From: Rhizobium leguminosarum
GTDB lineage: Bacteria > Pseudomonadota > Alphaproteobacteria > Rhizobiales > Rhizobiaceae
Reading direction: 5' to 3'
Length of the DNA stretch: 64,000 bases
NCBI RefSeq assembly: GCF_017876795.1
Contig: NZ_JAGIOR010000002.1
Location: 124,001 to 188,000 of the forward strand
Shown here: piece by piece, positions 35,467 to 44,357 of the stretch
Layout: each line of letters opens with the position of its first letter
Numbering within the stretch: the first letter of the stretch is position 1
Translations under genes and position numbers: made by a program
Notes under the pieces: generated by a model
Told to the model about the DNA's origin: nothing
The model's database searches: none
The model's input: the letters and a program-made list of their open reading frames with translations, nothing else

Positions 35467-36769
35467 CCTTCATGCCACGACGGAAAACGTACTAATCGAC
35501 GACCGGGTGCGCGGCTTTCCGCCGGGCCATCCGCCGCTTTCACCTGCTGCAATCGGAATGCAGGGATGGAAACCCTATGACGGCAGGATGGCCCTGCCGC
35601 TGATCTCGCTCGACCAGCAAGCCTTCGCCGGCAATGTCGAACTGATGATGGCCTATGTGAAAAGCCATGGCGCCGACATCGCGCCGCACGCCAAGACCCC
35701 AATGTCGACGGTGCTGGCGGACGCGCTTCTTTCAGCAGGCGCCTGGGGCACAACGGTCGCCGACATCCGCCAGGCCGCCGTCCTGCTCAAGGCGGGACAG
35801 CGCCGGCTGATCCTCGCCAACGAGATCGGCGGGGCCGCCGCCGCCCACCGGCTTGCGGCCCTGCTCGGCCATTATCCCGATGCGGAACTCCATGTCTTCG
35901 TGGATTCGACAGCGCTCGTCGAGGCGCTTCGCTCCGCCTGGCAGGAGCGTGCAGATCTGCCGCCTCTTGGCCTGCTGGTGGAGTTCGGCGCCGGCCGCGC
36001 CGGTCTTCGCAGCGCCGCCGCTGCCGAGGCAATCCTCGACTCGATCCTGGCCCTGGAGACGCCGGCCTTCCGGCTGACCGGCATCGCCGCCTATGAGGGT
36101 GCGGCCGCGACTGCCGATCCGGAAGAGACGATGCGCCGCATCGATGCGCTGATGGCGATGACATCAGATTTCCCGCCGAAGATACGTGCCCGCATCGGCA
36201 AGGAGCGGCCGCTTCTCGTCACATCAGGCGGCTCGGTGTTTTTCGACATCGTGGTGGCCCGGCTTTCAGCAGTCGTTGCGGCCGATCCCGCCTGCCGGCT
36301 GGTGCTGCGCAGTGGCGCGATCTTCTTCCACGATCACGGCATCTACGAGCGTGGCCTTGCCGGCCTCGATGCGCGCGGCGGCTTGTGTATCGGCGGCGAG
36401 ACGGTTTCGGCAGCGGCCGGTTTCCGTCCGGCGCTGCGCGCCTGGGCCGAGGTCCTGTCGCGGCCGGAGCCGCAGCTTGCGATCTGCGGCATGGGCATGC
36501 GCGACGTGGCCATGGACCAGGGCTTGCCGCGGCCGCTGGCGCTCTATCGCAACGGCGCGCGCCTCGCCGATCTCGAAAACACCGACGTTTTCCGGCTCAA
36601 CGATCAGCATGCCTTCGTCACGCTCGCCGATGATAGCGATGTCGCGGTCGGCGACGTCATCGAGTTCGGGATTTCGCATCCCTGCACCTGCCTTGACCGG
36701 CATGCAATCCTGTATGGCCTCGATCCCGATCATTCGGTGACGGCCGCCTATCTGACCAGCTTCGGCTGA
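35459..36769 (+). CDS. PLP-dependent D-amino-acid deaminase/aldolase (alanine racemase N-terminal fold, DSD-like C-terminus)
   Basis: 436 residues. The PLP lysine is Lys79 in APHAKT, at the end of the first strand of the alanine-racemase-type barrel. The C-terminal domain contains a zinc pair of the D-serine dehydratase/D-threonine aldolase group: His407 and Cys409 in SHPCTCLDRH. Members split D-serine, D-threonine or hydroxy amino acids to an enamine or aldehyde plus glycine. Its start lies inside the amidohydrolase gene. A RidA gene 35 bp downstream would hydrolyse the enamine/imine product, supporting a dehydratase rather than aldolase reaction. Confidence 0.8.
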   Translation: MPDLHATTENVLIDDRVRGFPPGHPPLSPAAIGMQGWKPYDGRMALPLISLDQQAFAGNVELMMAYVKSHGADIAPHAKTPMSTVLADALLSAGAWGTTVADIRQAAVLLKAGQRRLILANEIGGAAAAHRLAALLGHYPDAELHVFVDSTALVEALRSAWQERADLPPLGLLVEFGAGRAGLRSAAAAEAILDSILALETPAFRLTGIAAYEGAAATADPEETMRRIDALMAMTSDFPPKIRARIGKERPLLVTSGGSVFFDIVVARLSAVVAADPACRLVLRSGAIFFHDHGIYERGLAGLDARGGLCIGGETVSAAAGFRPALRAWAEVLSRPEPQLAICGMGMRDVAMDQGLPRPLALYRNGARLADLENTDVFRLNDQHAFVTLADDSDVAVGDVIEFGISHPCTCLDRHAILYGLDPDHSVTAAYLTSFG

Positions 36770-36804
36770 ATTCTCCCTGCAAAGCCAAGAAAAGGAAAAC
36801 CCGC

Positions 36805-37149
36805 ATGATCCAGCGTTACCAGAAAGGTTCGCGCATGAGCCAAGCCGTCAGCTATGGCGGTCTCGTCTATATTGCCGGCCAGGTCGCGGACAATCGCAAG
36901 GCTGATATCGAGGAACAGACGCGCGACGTGCTCGGCAAGATCGACGCCCTTTTGAAGGAAGCCGGTATCGATCGCTCGCGTCTCCTTGCCGTCAACGTCT
37001 TCCTGCCGGCGATTACCGATTTCGAGGCGATGAACGGCGTTTATGACAGCTGGATCGACATCGAAAACCCGCCGACCCGCGCCTGCGTCGAGGCGCGCCT
37101 CGCCGATCCGGATCTGCGCGTCGAAATGACTGCGGTCGCGGCGCTATAA
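36805..37149 (+). CDS. RidA (YjgF/YER057c/UK114) family enamine/imine deaminase
   Basis: 114 residues, close to the usual 120-130. 'GLVYIAGQVADN' and the C-terminal 'NPPTRACVEARLADPDLRVEM' with the conserved Arg of the family (R in PPTRACVEA) and the terminal acidic position are present. RidA proteins hydrolyse reactive enamines/imines from PLP dehydratases to keto acids and ammonia. The pairing with the PLP enzyme immediately upstream is a functional match. AAAGGAAAA precedes the ATG. Confidence 0.88.
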   Translation: MIQRYQKGSRMSQAVSYGGLVYIAGQVADNRKADIEEQTRDVLGKIDALLKEAGIDRSRLLAVNVFLPAITDFEAMNGVYDSWIDIENPPTRACVEARLADPDLRVEMTAVAAL

Positions 37150-37180
37150 TTGCACGGCAACCGCCCGCACTGGAGACATC

Positions 37181-38194
37181 ATGCACAGCGGCCTCGTCAA
37201 TCCGATCGACTTTTCGCGCGAGGGCCGACAGGCCGGCCATCTCGCCATTCCCTATTCGATCGACCGTTCGCCCTATTACCAGATCCGCATTCCGATCCTT
37301 CGCCTCAGAAATGGCGAGGGACCGTCCTTGCTGCTGATGGCCGGCAATCACGGCGATGAATATGAGGGTGAACTCCAGCTCGGCCGGCTGATGCGCCTGC
37401 TAGATGTCGCTGACATAAGTGGCGCCGTCACCATTCTGCCGATGGCGAACCTGCCGGCGGTGATGGCGGCCAAACGCTGCTCGCCCTTCGACGGCGGTAA
37501 CCTCAACCGGGCCTTTCCCGGCGATCCCATGGGATCGCCGACGGCGCGCCTGGCGCATTTCCTCGAACATGAACTCTTTCCGCGCCATGACGTCATGTTC
37601 GACCTGCATTCGGGCGGCACGTCGATGGCGCATCTGCCTTGCACGCTGATCGAGCGGCAGGCCGATGCCGCCCGCTTCGGACGGTCGGTCTCGCTGATGC
37701 GGGCGATCGGCGCATCGCATGGCTTTATCGCCGATAATGGGCCGGCGGCGCCGACATCGATGGGGGCTGCTGCACGGGCGGGAACCATCGGTCTGTCCGG
37801 CGAGTTCGGCGGCGGCGGGACTGTGACGCCTGCGACGATGGCCTTCACCGCGGCGGCGATCGACCGGTTGCTCCTCACGCTCGGTATCGTCGAACACCCG
37901 ATTCTGTCGCGAGTGACCCTCGCCGAACCGGGGCCGTTGCAGCTTCTCTCGCTGTCCCGGCACAGCCAGGGCATCTATGCCAACCGCCGAGGCTGGTTCG
38001 AGCCGGCGGTGACGCTTGGAGCCACCGTTTCTGCCGGCGGTCGGGCCGGATGGTATCATGACTTGGAGCGCCTGGAGCAGCCGGAGGAGGAACTGCGCTT
38101 TGCCGAGAGCGGCATCGTCATTTCCCACCGATTGCATTGCGACAGCCAGGCCGGCGATTGCCTGATCCAGGTCGCCGAGCCCATCGCGTCCTGA
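37181..38194 (+). CDS. Succinylglutamate desuccinylase/aspartoacylase (M14-like) zinc deacylase
   Basis: 337 residues. The zinc ligands of the AstE/AspA group are seen: His57 and Glu60 in GNHGDEYEGE and His143 in DLHSGG. 'NLNRAFPGDPMGSPT' is the substrate-binding loop. Relatives remove acyl groups from N-acyl amino acids, for example N-acetyl-diaminobutyrate (DoeB). TGGAGA lies upstream. It ends the IclR-linked operon, implying that the imported compound or an intermediate is N-acylated. Confidence 0.83.
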   Translation: MHSGLVNPIDFSREGRQAGHLAIPYSIDRSPYYQIRIPILRLRNGEGPSLLLMAGNHGDEYEGELQLGRLMRLLDVADISGAVTILPMANLPAVMAAKRCSPFDGGNLNRAFPGDPMGSPTARLAHFLEHELFPRHDVMFDLHSGGTSMAHLPCTLIERQADAARFGRSVSLMRAIGASHGFIADNGPAAPTSMGAAARAGTIGLSGEFGGGGTVTPATMAFTAAAIDRLLLTLGIVEHPILSRVTLAEPGPLQLLSLSRHSQGIYANRRGWFEPAVTLGATVSAGGRAGWYHDLERLEQPEEELRFAESGIVISHRLHCDSQAGDCLIQVAEPIAS

Positions 38195-38219
38195 GCCCGC
38201 ACCAGGTTGAAGGCGCGGC

Positions 38220-39404
38220 TCAAATGATCGTGTCGACGGCCGCCTTGACCCAGTCGAGACGCTTTGCCGGGATGAGGCCGTAATTGTAGAAGTTCACGCC
38301 GTCGGCACCGGCATCGACGGCCGCCCTGGCGCGGGCGGCCAGCACAGCGGCTTCACCGACCTCGGGATAGAAGACACGCAGGCCGACCCCCAAAAACTTT
38401 TCCGATCCAAGGGCTGTCCGGCCGGTCCGGATGACATCGCCGATCGCGTCCGGCTCCATGTCGTAGCAGCAGAGGATCGCCCCGTCGCAGAGCTTGCCGA
38501 CGGCTGAGAGATCGACGCCGCCGAGCCAGCCATCCTTTAGGTCGATCAGAACGATGCGTGTCGCCGGATCGGCTGCTGCCTTGATCTCGCCGATCAGGCT
38601 GGTCACCGGTTCGCTGCGCCAGGCGAGATAGGCATGCAGATCGGGATGGTCGCGGAAGGCGTCGTTTCCGGCTGCCGGAAAGTCCGGGAGCTGCCGCTCC
38701 GGGACAGCTCTTTCGCAGAGTTCGGCGATGAAGCGCGCCACCGATCGGCGCGCGCCTTCAATCGGTACACCGGCCATGGTGGCGCGTGTCGTGCAATGCT
38801 CGCAGAAGCAGAGGGACAGCAGGAAATCGTCTTCGGCGTTCAGGCCGACACCGTCTTTTTCGTGATGGTATTCATGCGCGAAGCCCATGAAGTTCGGGCT
38901 CTCGAGTTCTACCATGTCGGGCTGGTAGTTCACTGTGATGTCGCGGACAAGGGTGACGGCATAGTCGCGCGCCACCGGGCTGGAGGGGCAAAGGTTGTAA
39001 TAGTTGGGATTGCCGAAGGCGTTGCACGTCACGTGGTCGGGGTGCAGCATGCCGAGGCGGGTGTTGTGAAGGCAGACCGTCCAGCAGGAGACCTTGAGCC
39101 CCGTCGTGTCACGCTCCCTGACGAGCGCTTCCAGCATATCGCCGCGCTCGGTCACATTCCCCGCCATCAGCGGCCGGATCACCTTGTCCTGCCACAGGCT
39201 TTCATCCGGCCGGAAATAGACCGTCCCGTCCTCGGGAAAATAGGCCTTCTGATGCGGGCTGCGCGGCTGCAGGAAGCGGCCGGCATGATAGGAGGTCGCC
39301 ATGCTGATCGTGTTGAGGCCGGCCCGGTTGCGAAGCTCGGCGGCAATCGCGTCAGGCCCCTGGTCCTGGATAGCCCAGGGGTAAGTCCACATGGAAAGAT
39401 GCAT
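38220..39404 (-). CDS. Uncharacterised TIM-barrel-like protein with Cys cluster
   Basis: 394 residues. I do not recognise a characterised family. The N-terminus 'MHLSMWTYPWAIQDQGPDA' and repeated strand-helix pattern ('IRVLID'-like strands, 'GADGVNFYNYG' near the end) suggest a TIM barrel similar to glycosidase-like proteins. Tryptophan/His-rich stretches and a CFCEHC motif near residue 197, with more cysteines at 'SCWTVC' and 'NLCPSSP', could bind a metal. The gene is convergent with the deacylase gene and on the same strand as the RraA-type gene 96 bp upstream. It has its own possible promoter with direct repeats at 39440-39458. Confidence 0.7.
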   Translation of the reverse strand: MHLSMWTYPWAIQDQGPDAIAAELRNRAGLNTISMATSYHAGRFLQPRSPHQKAYFPEDGTVYFRPDESLWQDKVIRPLMAGNVTERGDMLEALVRERDTTGLKVSCWTVCLHNTRLGMLHPDHVTCNAFGNPNYYNLCPSSPVARDYAVTLVRDITVNYQPDMVELESPNFMGFAHEYHHEKDGVGLNAEDDFLLSLCFCEHCTTRATMAGVPIEGARRSVARFIAELCERAVPERQLPDFPAAGNDAFRDHPDLHAYLAWRSEPVTSLIGEIKAAADPATRIVLIDLKDGWLGGVDLSAVGKLCDGAILCCYDMEPDAIGDVIRTGRTALGSEKFLGVGLRVFYPEVGEAAVLAARARAAVDAGADGVNFYNYGLIPAKRLDWVKAAVDTII

Positions 39405-39439
39405 AGCCCGCTCCCAAAACTGTCCGCTTTATAGAACAC

Positions 39440-39458
39440 GTGTCCATAATAGTGTCCA
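39440..39458. promoter_or_regulatory. Direct repeats upstream of the TIM-barrel-like gene
   Basis: Two copies of GTGTCCA (TGGACAC on the gene's strand) are 12 bp apart, 36-54 bp upstream of the 39404 start. The first overlaps an ACACGTGT palindrome at 39436-39443. This looks like an operator for a separate promoter, though the factor is unknown. Confidence 0.4.
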
Positions 39459-39500
39459 GGTTGATCTTTGGGTGCAGGCCTTCGGCGCTCCCGCCGTGCA

Positions 39501-40175
39501 TCAAATATCCACGACAAGGCCCTTGGCTTTCAGCACGGGAGCCAGATTGCTGACCTCGATGACCGATTTGCCCTCTTTGTAGGCGGCGATATAGCCGGCT
39601 TCGGCATCTTCGCGAGCCTGCGAGAGCCGGGCAGCTTCCTGTGCTTCCTGCCTGCGGACCACCACCAGTCCGTCGGCATCTCCGACGATGATATCGCCGG
39701 GATTGATGGTTTCGCCGCCGACGATGATCGGATCGTTTACCGCGGCAATGGTTTCCTTCACCGTGCCCTTGATGCAGACGCTGAGCGAGAAGACGGGGAA
39801 ACCGAGTTCCCTCAGCTGCAGCGTGTCGCGCACGCCGGTGTCGGTGACGAGACCGCCGATGCCCTTCGCAAGGCAGGCATTGGCGAGCACATCACCGAAG
39901 GATCCGGCCTCCTCGTACTCGCCCGCCGAGACGACGATGATATCGCCGGGCTTGGCATAGTTGATCGCGAGTTGCAGCATGATGTTGTCGCGCGGCGCGC
40001 ATTTGACCGTAAAGGCCGGACCGCACAGTTTCATGCGGTAATCCACCGGCTTGAGGCGGGAGGAGAGCGCACCGCGGCGGCCCTGGGCTTCGTGGATCGT
40101 CGCCGGCGAGAATTTCGAAACGGCGTCGATATCGGCTTTATCAGGCCGCTCGGGAATATCTTTAATATGGATCAT
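39501..40175 (-). CDS. RraA-like 4-hydroxy-2-oxo acid aldolase family protein
   Basis: 224 residues from ATG at 40175 (GAGG upstream). 'GIGGLVTDTGVRDT' carries the metal/substrate-binding Asp and Arg-Asp of the RraA/HMG aldolase fold, and 'FTVKCAPRDNIMLQLAINY' and 'GDADGLVVVRRQEA' are further landmarks. Members cleave 4-hydroxy-4-methyl-2-oxoglutarate or 4-carboxy-4-hydroxy-2-oxoadipate to pyruvate; some are RNase E regulators. Its place in a transport/SDR operon favours the aldolase role. The gap of 91 bp to the binding-protein gene upstream may hold a processing site. Confidence 0.8.
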   Translation of the reverse strand: MIHIKDIPERPDKADIDAVSKFSPATIHEAQGRRGALSSRLKPVDYRMKLCGPAFTVKCAPRDNIMLQLAINYAKPGDIIVVSAGEYEEAGSFGDVLANACLAKGIGGLVTDTGVRDTLQLRELGFPVFSLSVCIKGTVKETIAAVNDPIIVGGETINPGDIIVGDADGLVVVRRQEAQEAARLSQAREDAEAGYIAAYKEGKSVIEVSNLAPVLKAKGLVVDI

Positions 40176-40266
40176 GGATGCCTCACATCGTTGGTCTACG
40201 GCGGGCATGCCCCGCCGCCTGATTTCTTTGGAAATCGTCACTTGAGGACGTTGAGGCCGGCTGGCC

Positions 40267-41103
40267 TCACGGGATCGGGTCGAACTTCAACTCGGAGAGC
40301 GGCACGACCTTGTCGGTGCGGGTCATCTTGTATTCGGTATTCGGGCCGAGCCACTTGTCCCAGATCTTGTTGATCTCGCCTGAGGCGTCGAGCTTGCGGA
40401 GGATTTCGTTGACCTTGGCGGTCAGTGCCGGCTGATCCTTGGCCATGCCGATGCCGATCGGCTGGTAGAGCATCGGCTCCTCGATCATCCGCATTTCCTT
40501 GCCCTTGCTCTTCGATTCATTGACGAACTTGGTCGTCGTCATGGTGTTGGCCACCATGCCGCGCGCCTTACCCTGCTGAACGGCGAGATAGGCCGAGGCG
40601 GTATCCTGGAATGTCAGCGGGTCGGATTTGTTGAGCTTGATCGACATTTCCGAGGTCGAACCCTTGGTCGAGGCGATGCGCTGGCCGGCATAATCGGCCT
40701 TCTTCTTGCCGGCATCGTCGGCCGGCACGATCAGCATTTCCTTGGCGAGATAATAGGGATCGCTGAACTGGATCTGCTCGGCACGGCTCAGCGTATAGGC
40801 AAGGTTGGCAACGGTGATGTCGACGCGGCCGAGCTTGACTTCGGGCACACGCGCCTCGACCGAAACCGGCTTGATTTCAGCCTTGACGCCCAATTCCTTG
40901 GCGATGGCGCCGCAGAGATCGACGTCGAAACCGGCCATTTCGCGGGTCTTCGGATCGGGCGAGGCGAAAGGAGGAACGTCGGCGAACGTTGCGCAGCGCA
41001 AGGTCTTCGCCGACATGATGGTGTCGAGCTGATCGGCTTTGGCGGGCAAGGCGGCTGCCATGCCGGCAAATGCGACGGTGAGGCTTAGGTATTTCCAGTT
41101 CAT
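40267..41103 (-). CDS. Polar amino-acid ABC transporter substrate-binding protein
   Basis: 278 residues with signal peptide ending AKA-D near residue 23. Family-3 binding protein: 'LRCATFADVPPFASPDPKT', 'GFDVDLCGAIAKELG', 'VDITVANLAYTLSRAEQIQF' and 'GQRIASTKGSTSE'. GGAGAACAGC precedes the ATG at 41103. It serves the two permeases and ATPase encoded upstream. An amino acid or small carboxylate is likely; the SDR and RraA-type enzymes suggest a hydroxy acid. Confidence 0.85.
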   Translation of the reverse strand: MNWKYLSLTVAFAGMAAALPAKADQLDTIMSAKTLRCATFADVPPFASPDPKTREMAGFDVDLCGAIAKELGVKAEIKPVSVEARVPEVKLGRVDITVANLAYTLSRAEQIQFSDPYYLAKEMLIVPADDAGKKKADYAGQRIASTKGSTSEMSIKLNKSDPLTFQDTASAYLAVQQGKARGMVANTMTTTKFVNESKSKGKEMRMIEEPMLYQPIGIGMAKDQPALTAKVNEILRKLDASGEINKIWDKWLGPNTEYKMTRTDKVVPLSELKFDPIP

Positions 41104-41134
41104 TGCTGTTCTCCTTTGTTTTTGGTGATTGGTA

Positions 41135-41899
41135 TCAGTGCCTGAGATCAGCGAGGAAACGCTGAGCCCGGGGATGGGTCGGATTGTTGAAGAAGTCCTC
41201 GGGAGTCGCCGTTTCGATGATCTGGCCCGCATCGATGAACCAGATCCGATCGGCGACATCGCGCGCGAAACCCATTTCGTGGGTGACGCAGAGCATGGTC
41301 ATGCCTTCGGACGCCAGGCTCTTCATAACGGCGAGCACCTCGCCGACCATCTCGGGATCGAGCGCACTCGTCGGCTCGTCGAACAGCATTACCGGCGGTT
41401 CCATGGCAAGGGCGCGGGCGATCGCCACCCGCTGCTGCTGGCCGCCCGACAGTTGCCCGGGATAGGCCCGGGCCTTGTCGGCGAGGCCGACCCGATCGAG
41501 CAGCTTCAGGGCCTTTTCGCGCGCCACATTGGGTGCCACGCCTTTCACCCGGATAGGCGACATCGATACGTTTTCGGCGACCGACAGATGCGGAAACAGG
41601 TTGAAGTTCTGGAAGACGAAGCCGATCCGGCTGCGCATCGTACTGAGTTCCTTTGCCCGCATCGAGGCGTGAATGTTTTGCCCGTCGAGCGTGATCGCTC
41701 CGCTGTTGATCTCCTCGAGGCGGTTGATCGTGCGGATCAGCGTCGATTTTCCCGAACCGGACGGTCCGCAGATGACCACGACCTCGCCGCGCGCAACCTG
41801 CGCATCGATGTCCTTCAGGACCGGATAGTCGCCGTAGCTCTTGCAGACCTGCGAAAGCCGGATGGTCTGCGATTCCTGCGTTGAAACGGACATGGTCAT
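41135..41899 (-). CDS. Polar amino-acid ABC transporter ATP-binding protein
   Basis: 254 residues. Walker [10 protein letters not shown], signature '[15 protein letters not shown]', Walker B '[14 protein letters not shown]' and '[21 protein letters not shown]' are all intact. The ATG overlaps the permease stop by 4 bp; a second ATG 6 bases later is possible. It is part of the LysR-linked operon. Confidence 0.88.
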   Translation of the reverse strand: MTMSVSTQESQTIRLSQVCKSYGDYPVLKDIDAQVARGEVVVICGPSGSGKSTLIRTINRLEEINSGAITLDGQNIHASMRAKELSTMRSRIGFVFQNFNLFPHLSVAENVSMSPIRVKGVAPNVAREKALKLLDRVGLADKARAYPGQLSGGQQQRVAIARALAMEPPVMLFDEPTSALDPEMVGEVLAVMKSLASEGMTMLCVTHEMGFARDVADRIWFIDAGQIIETATPEDFFNNPTHPRAQRFLADLRH

Positions 41900-42651
41900 A
41901 GCTGCTCCGATACGATTTTCGACGGTGTGACCAGGGCGGCGGGGACGTTGAGAAGTCCCGCACGCCGCCGCGTGATGCGCCGCTCGAGGCGATTTGCGAA
42001 GTAGGTCAGCGTCCAGCAGATGGCGAAGTAGACGATCGCCAGGATGAGGAAGACCTGGAAAGGCTGCGTCAGCAGCTGATTGTTGACCTGGCTTGCCGCA
42101 AAGGTCAGGTCCGGCACGTTGATCACGTAGCCGAGCGTCGTGTCCTTGATCGTCGAGACGAAGGTGGAGAGGATGCTCGGGATCATGTTGTAGAGCGCCT
42201 GCGGCAGGATGATGTAGCGCATCGCGCCGACATGACCGTGGCCAAGCGCACGTGCCGCATCCATCTGGCCCGGTCCGAGCGCGACGATGCCCGCACGGAC
42301 GACCTCGCTCAGGAACGCGCTCTGATAGACCACGAGTGTCGTCAGCATGGTGACGAAGCTTGGCACGTCGGCGCCGGTCAGCAGCGGAACCAGGAAATAG
42401 CTCCACAAGATGAGCATCAGCAGCGGCACGCCCCTGGTGAAATAAACAAGGGCAGTGACCGGCCAGCGCAGCAGCGGCGACTTGGAGAGCCGCGCCATTG
42501 CAAACAGGATGCTGACCGGAAAGGCGAGAGCGATGCTCAGCGCCGACAGGATCAGCGTATTGGCGAGCCCGCCGAGCGGTCCGTTCGGATATTGGCCGAT
42601 CAAGAGCAGCAGCCAATAGTCTCTGACGATGGCGATCATGTCGTGGATCAT
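41896..42651 (-). CDS. Polar amino-acid ABC transporter permease
   Basis: 251 residues with about five membrane spans; '[20 protein letters not shown]' and '[22 protein letters not shown]' are the HisM/GltK-type landmarks. The start at 42651 overlaps the stop of the other permease by 4 bp. Longer upstream readings run through that gene and are not used. Confidence 0.86.
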   Translation of the reverse strand: MIHDMIAIVRDYWLLLLIGQYPNGPLGGLANTLILSALSIALAFPVSILFAMARLSKSPLLRWPVTALVYFTRGVPLLMLILWSYFLVPLLTGADVPSFVTMLTTLVVYQSAFLSEVVRAGIVALGPGQMDAARALGHGHVGAMRYIILPQALYNMIPSILSTFVSTIKDTTLGYVINVPDLTFAASQVNNQLLTQPFQVFLILAIVYFAICWTLTYFANRLERRITRRRAGLLNVPAALVTPSKIVSEQL

Positions 42652-43355
42652 GCGCGCGCGCTCCTGGCAGGATCTGCGCGCATCGACAGATAGGCGCCAA
42701 TGCTCATGATCACGAGCGAGAAGAAGAGGTAGAGAACGGTGCCGATCAGGTAGATCTCGAAGGTCCGGAAGCTGAGGTTCTCGATTTCCTTGACCGCATG
42801 CGTCAGTTCCGACGCCCCGATGATGACGGCGAGACTGCTGTTCTTGAACAGGGAAACACTGTGATTGATGAGCGGCGGCAGCGCGTTGCGCACGCCCTGC
42901 GGCATGATGACGAAACGCATCGCCGAGACATAACCGTGGCCGAGGGCGCGAGCTGCCTCCATCTGACCGGGACCGACCGAGCGCACGCCCGAACGAAGGT
43001 CTTCGCTGAAATAGGCCGCCTGGCAAAGCCCAAGCCCGATCACTGCGAAGATGGCCTCGGCATTATGGATGGCCAGCCATTCTCCCAGCCCGCTCGGCAT
43101 CAGGGTGAAGATCCCGAAATACCACAGCATCAGCTGAACCAGGGTGGGGACGTTGCGGTGGTAGGATACGTAAGCGGCAACTATCGGATCGCCGAAGCGA
43201 AAGGGCGACAGACGCAAACTGAGCAGCAGAACTGCCAGCGCCATCGCCAGCGACCAGGATCCGGCAAAGATGATGAAGGTCATCTCGATGCCATGCAGCA
43301 GCATGGCGACATATTCCGGATTTCCGAGGATTGCCGAAAGGTCGAAACCGCTCAC
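42648..43355 (-). CDS. Polar amino-acid ABC transporter permease
   Basis: 235 residues with about five membrane spans. '[20 protein letters not shown]' and '[21 protein letters not shown]' match the GltJ-type permeases. It overlaps the SDR gene by 4 bp upstream and the second permease by 4 bp downstream, so the block is translated as one coupled unit. Confidence 0.86.
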   Translation of the reverse strand: MSGFDLSAILGNPEYVAMLLHGIEMTFIIFAGSWSLAMALAVLLLSLRLSPFRFGDPIVAAYVSYHRNVPTLVQLMLWYFGIFTLMPSGLGEWLAIHNAEAIFAVIGLGLCQAAYFSEDLRSGVRSVGPGQMEAARALGHGYVSAMRFVIMPQGVRNALPPLINHSVSLFKNSSLAVIIGASELTHAVKEIENLSFRTFEIYLIGTVLYLFFSLVIMSIGAYLSMRADPARSARA

Positions 43356-44125
43356 GGAGTTGGCTCCCCGGATGGATCTGTCTTTAGCTGCGGCCTTGCG
43401 GTCTGCAGGCCACCCATGACCTGCAGCGTCGGCGTGATCTCCATATGTCCGATGTTGACCGCGACGGGGGCCGATATGGCGAAGGCGATGGCATCCGCGA
43501 TATCGGCCGCCTGCGGCAGTTCGAAACCGTCGATGAACTTTTCCCGGATGCTCGGATCATCGCCGTGGACGTGATTGAAAATATCCGTGGCGACGCGGCC
43601 GGGGCAGATTTCCGTGACCCGCACCCTCTTGCCGAAAGCGTCGATGCGCAGCTGGTTGGACAACATGCTCACCCCTGCCTTGGTGGCGTGATAGGAGGAA
43701 TTGCCGCCGAAATTATAGGCGCCGGCGATCGACGAGATGTTGATAACGTGGCCGCGGTCCCGCGCCACCATGCCCGGCACGACGAGGCGGCAGATATGCA
43801 GGACGGCTCGCAGATTGACGTCGACGATGAGATCGATATCGCTTTCGTCGGCTTCCAGAAACTTCTTCGGCCGGTCGACGCCGGCATTGTTAACGAGAAT
43901 GTCGAATTCCACCCGGCCCGCGAGCTCGGCGATCGCCTGGCGGTCGGTCACATCGATGGTGTGGGCAATGCAGCCCGTGCGTTCTGCCAGCTGCTGAAGC
44001 GCTTGGGCGCTGCGGGCAACGGCATGGACCTCAATATTCTCCCGGCGGAGCCGCTCAACCACGGCTGCGCCGATCCCGGAGGATGCGCCGGTCACCAGTG
44101 CGGTCTTGTAGTCGGAGAATGGCAT
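43352..44125 (-). CDS. Short-chain dehydrogenase/reductase
   Basis: 257 residues. Classical SDR: TGASSGIG near 12-19, NNAG near 86, catalytic Ser, and Tyr-x3-Lys in 'SSYHATKAGVSMLSNQLR'. 'EICPGRVATDIFNHVHG' is the usual PG motif region. It probably oxidises or reduces a hydroxy acid connected with the imported compound; the exact substrate is unknown. It is the first gene of the operon that runs through the importer, and is divergent from a LysR regulator. Confidence 0.84.
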   Translation of the reverse strand: MPFSDYKTALVTGASSGIGAAVVERLRRENIEVHAVARSAQALQQLAERTGCIAHTIDVTDRQAIAELAGRVEFDILVNNAGVDRPKKFLEADESDIDLIVDVNLRAVLHICRLVVPGMVARDRGHVINISSIAGAYNFGGNSSYHATKAGVSMLSNQLRIDAFGKRVRVTEICPGRVATDIFNHVHGDDPSIREKFIDGFELPQAADIADAIAFAISAPVAVNIGHMEITPTLQVMGGLQTARPQLKTDPSGEPTP

Positions 44126-44200
44126 TGTCGTTCCCTTGTTGTTGAAAGAGAGAGTAGCGAAGCTTCAACCCCTTGCCTAAGACCGATTATCTCTGGAGCA

Positions 44201-44215
44201 ATAAGCAACGGTTAT
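44201..44215. promoter_or_regulatory. Candidate LysR box (T-N11-A dyad)
   Basis: ATAAGCAACGGTTAT has 4-bp inverted ends (ATAA/TTAT) and fits the T-N11-A rule of LysR-family sites. It lies between the divergent SDR operon and LysR gene, 76 bp from the SDR start. One short dyad is modest evidence. Confidence 0.45.
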
Positions 44216-44357
44216 GGAGCCGGTGCGGTTTGCTGAAGAAGAGAAAACGGCGGTGCCGGCATTCCCTCGCGGCCTTGCCTCAGGCCGCGTCGCGTTGCAA
44301 AAGCGATGCGCGTCTGCAAACATGCCATCCGCAGATCAGCACGGTACCCCGATCCCC

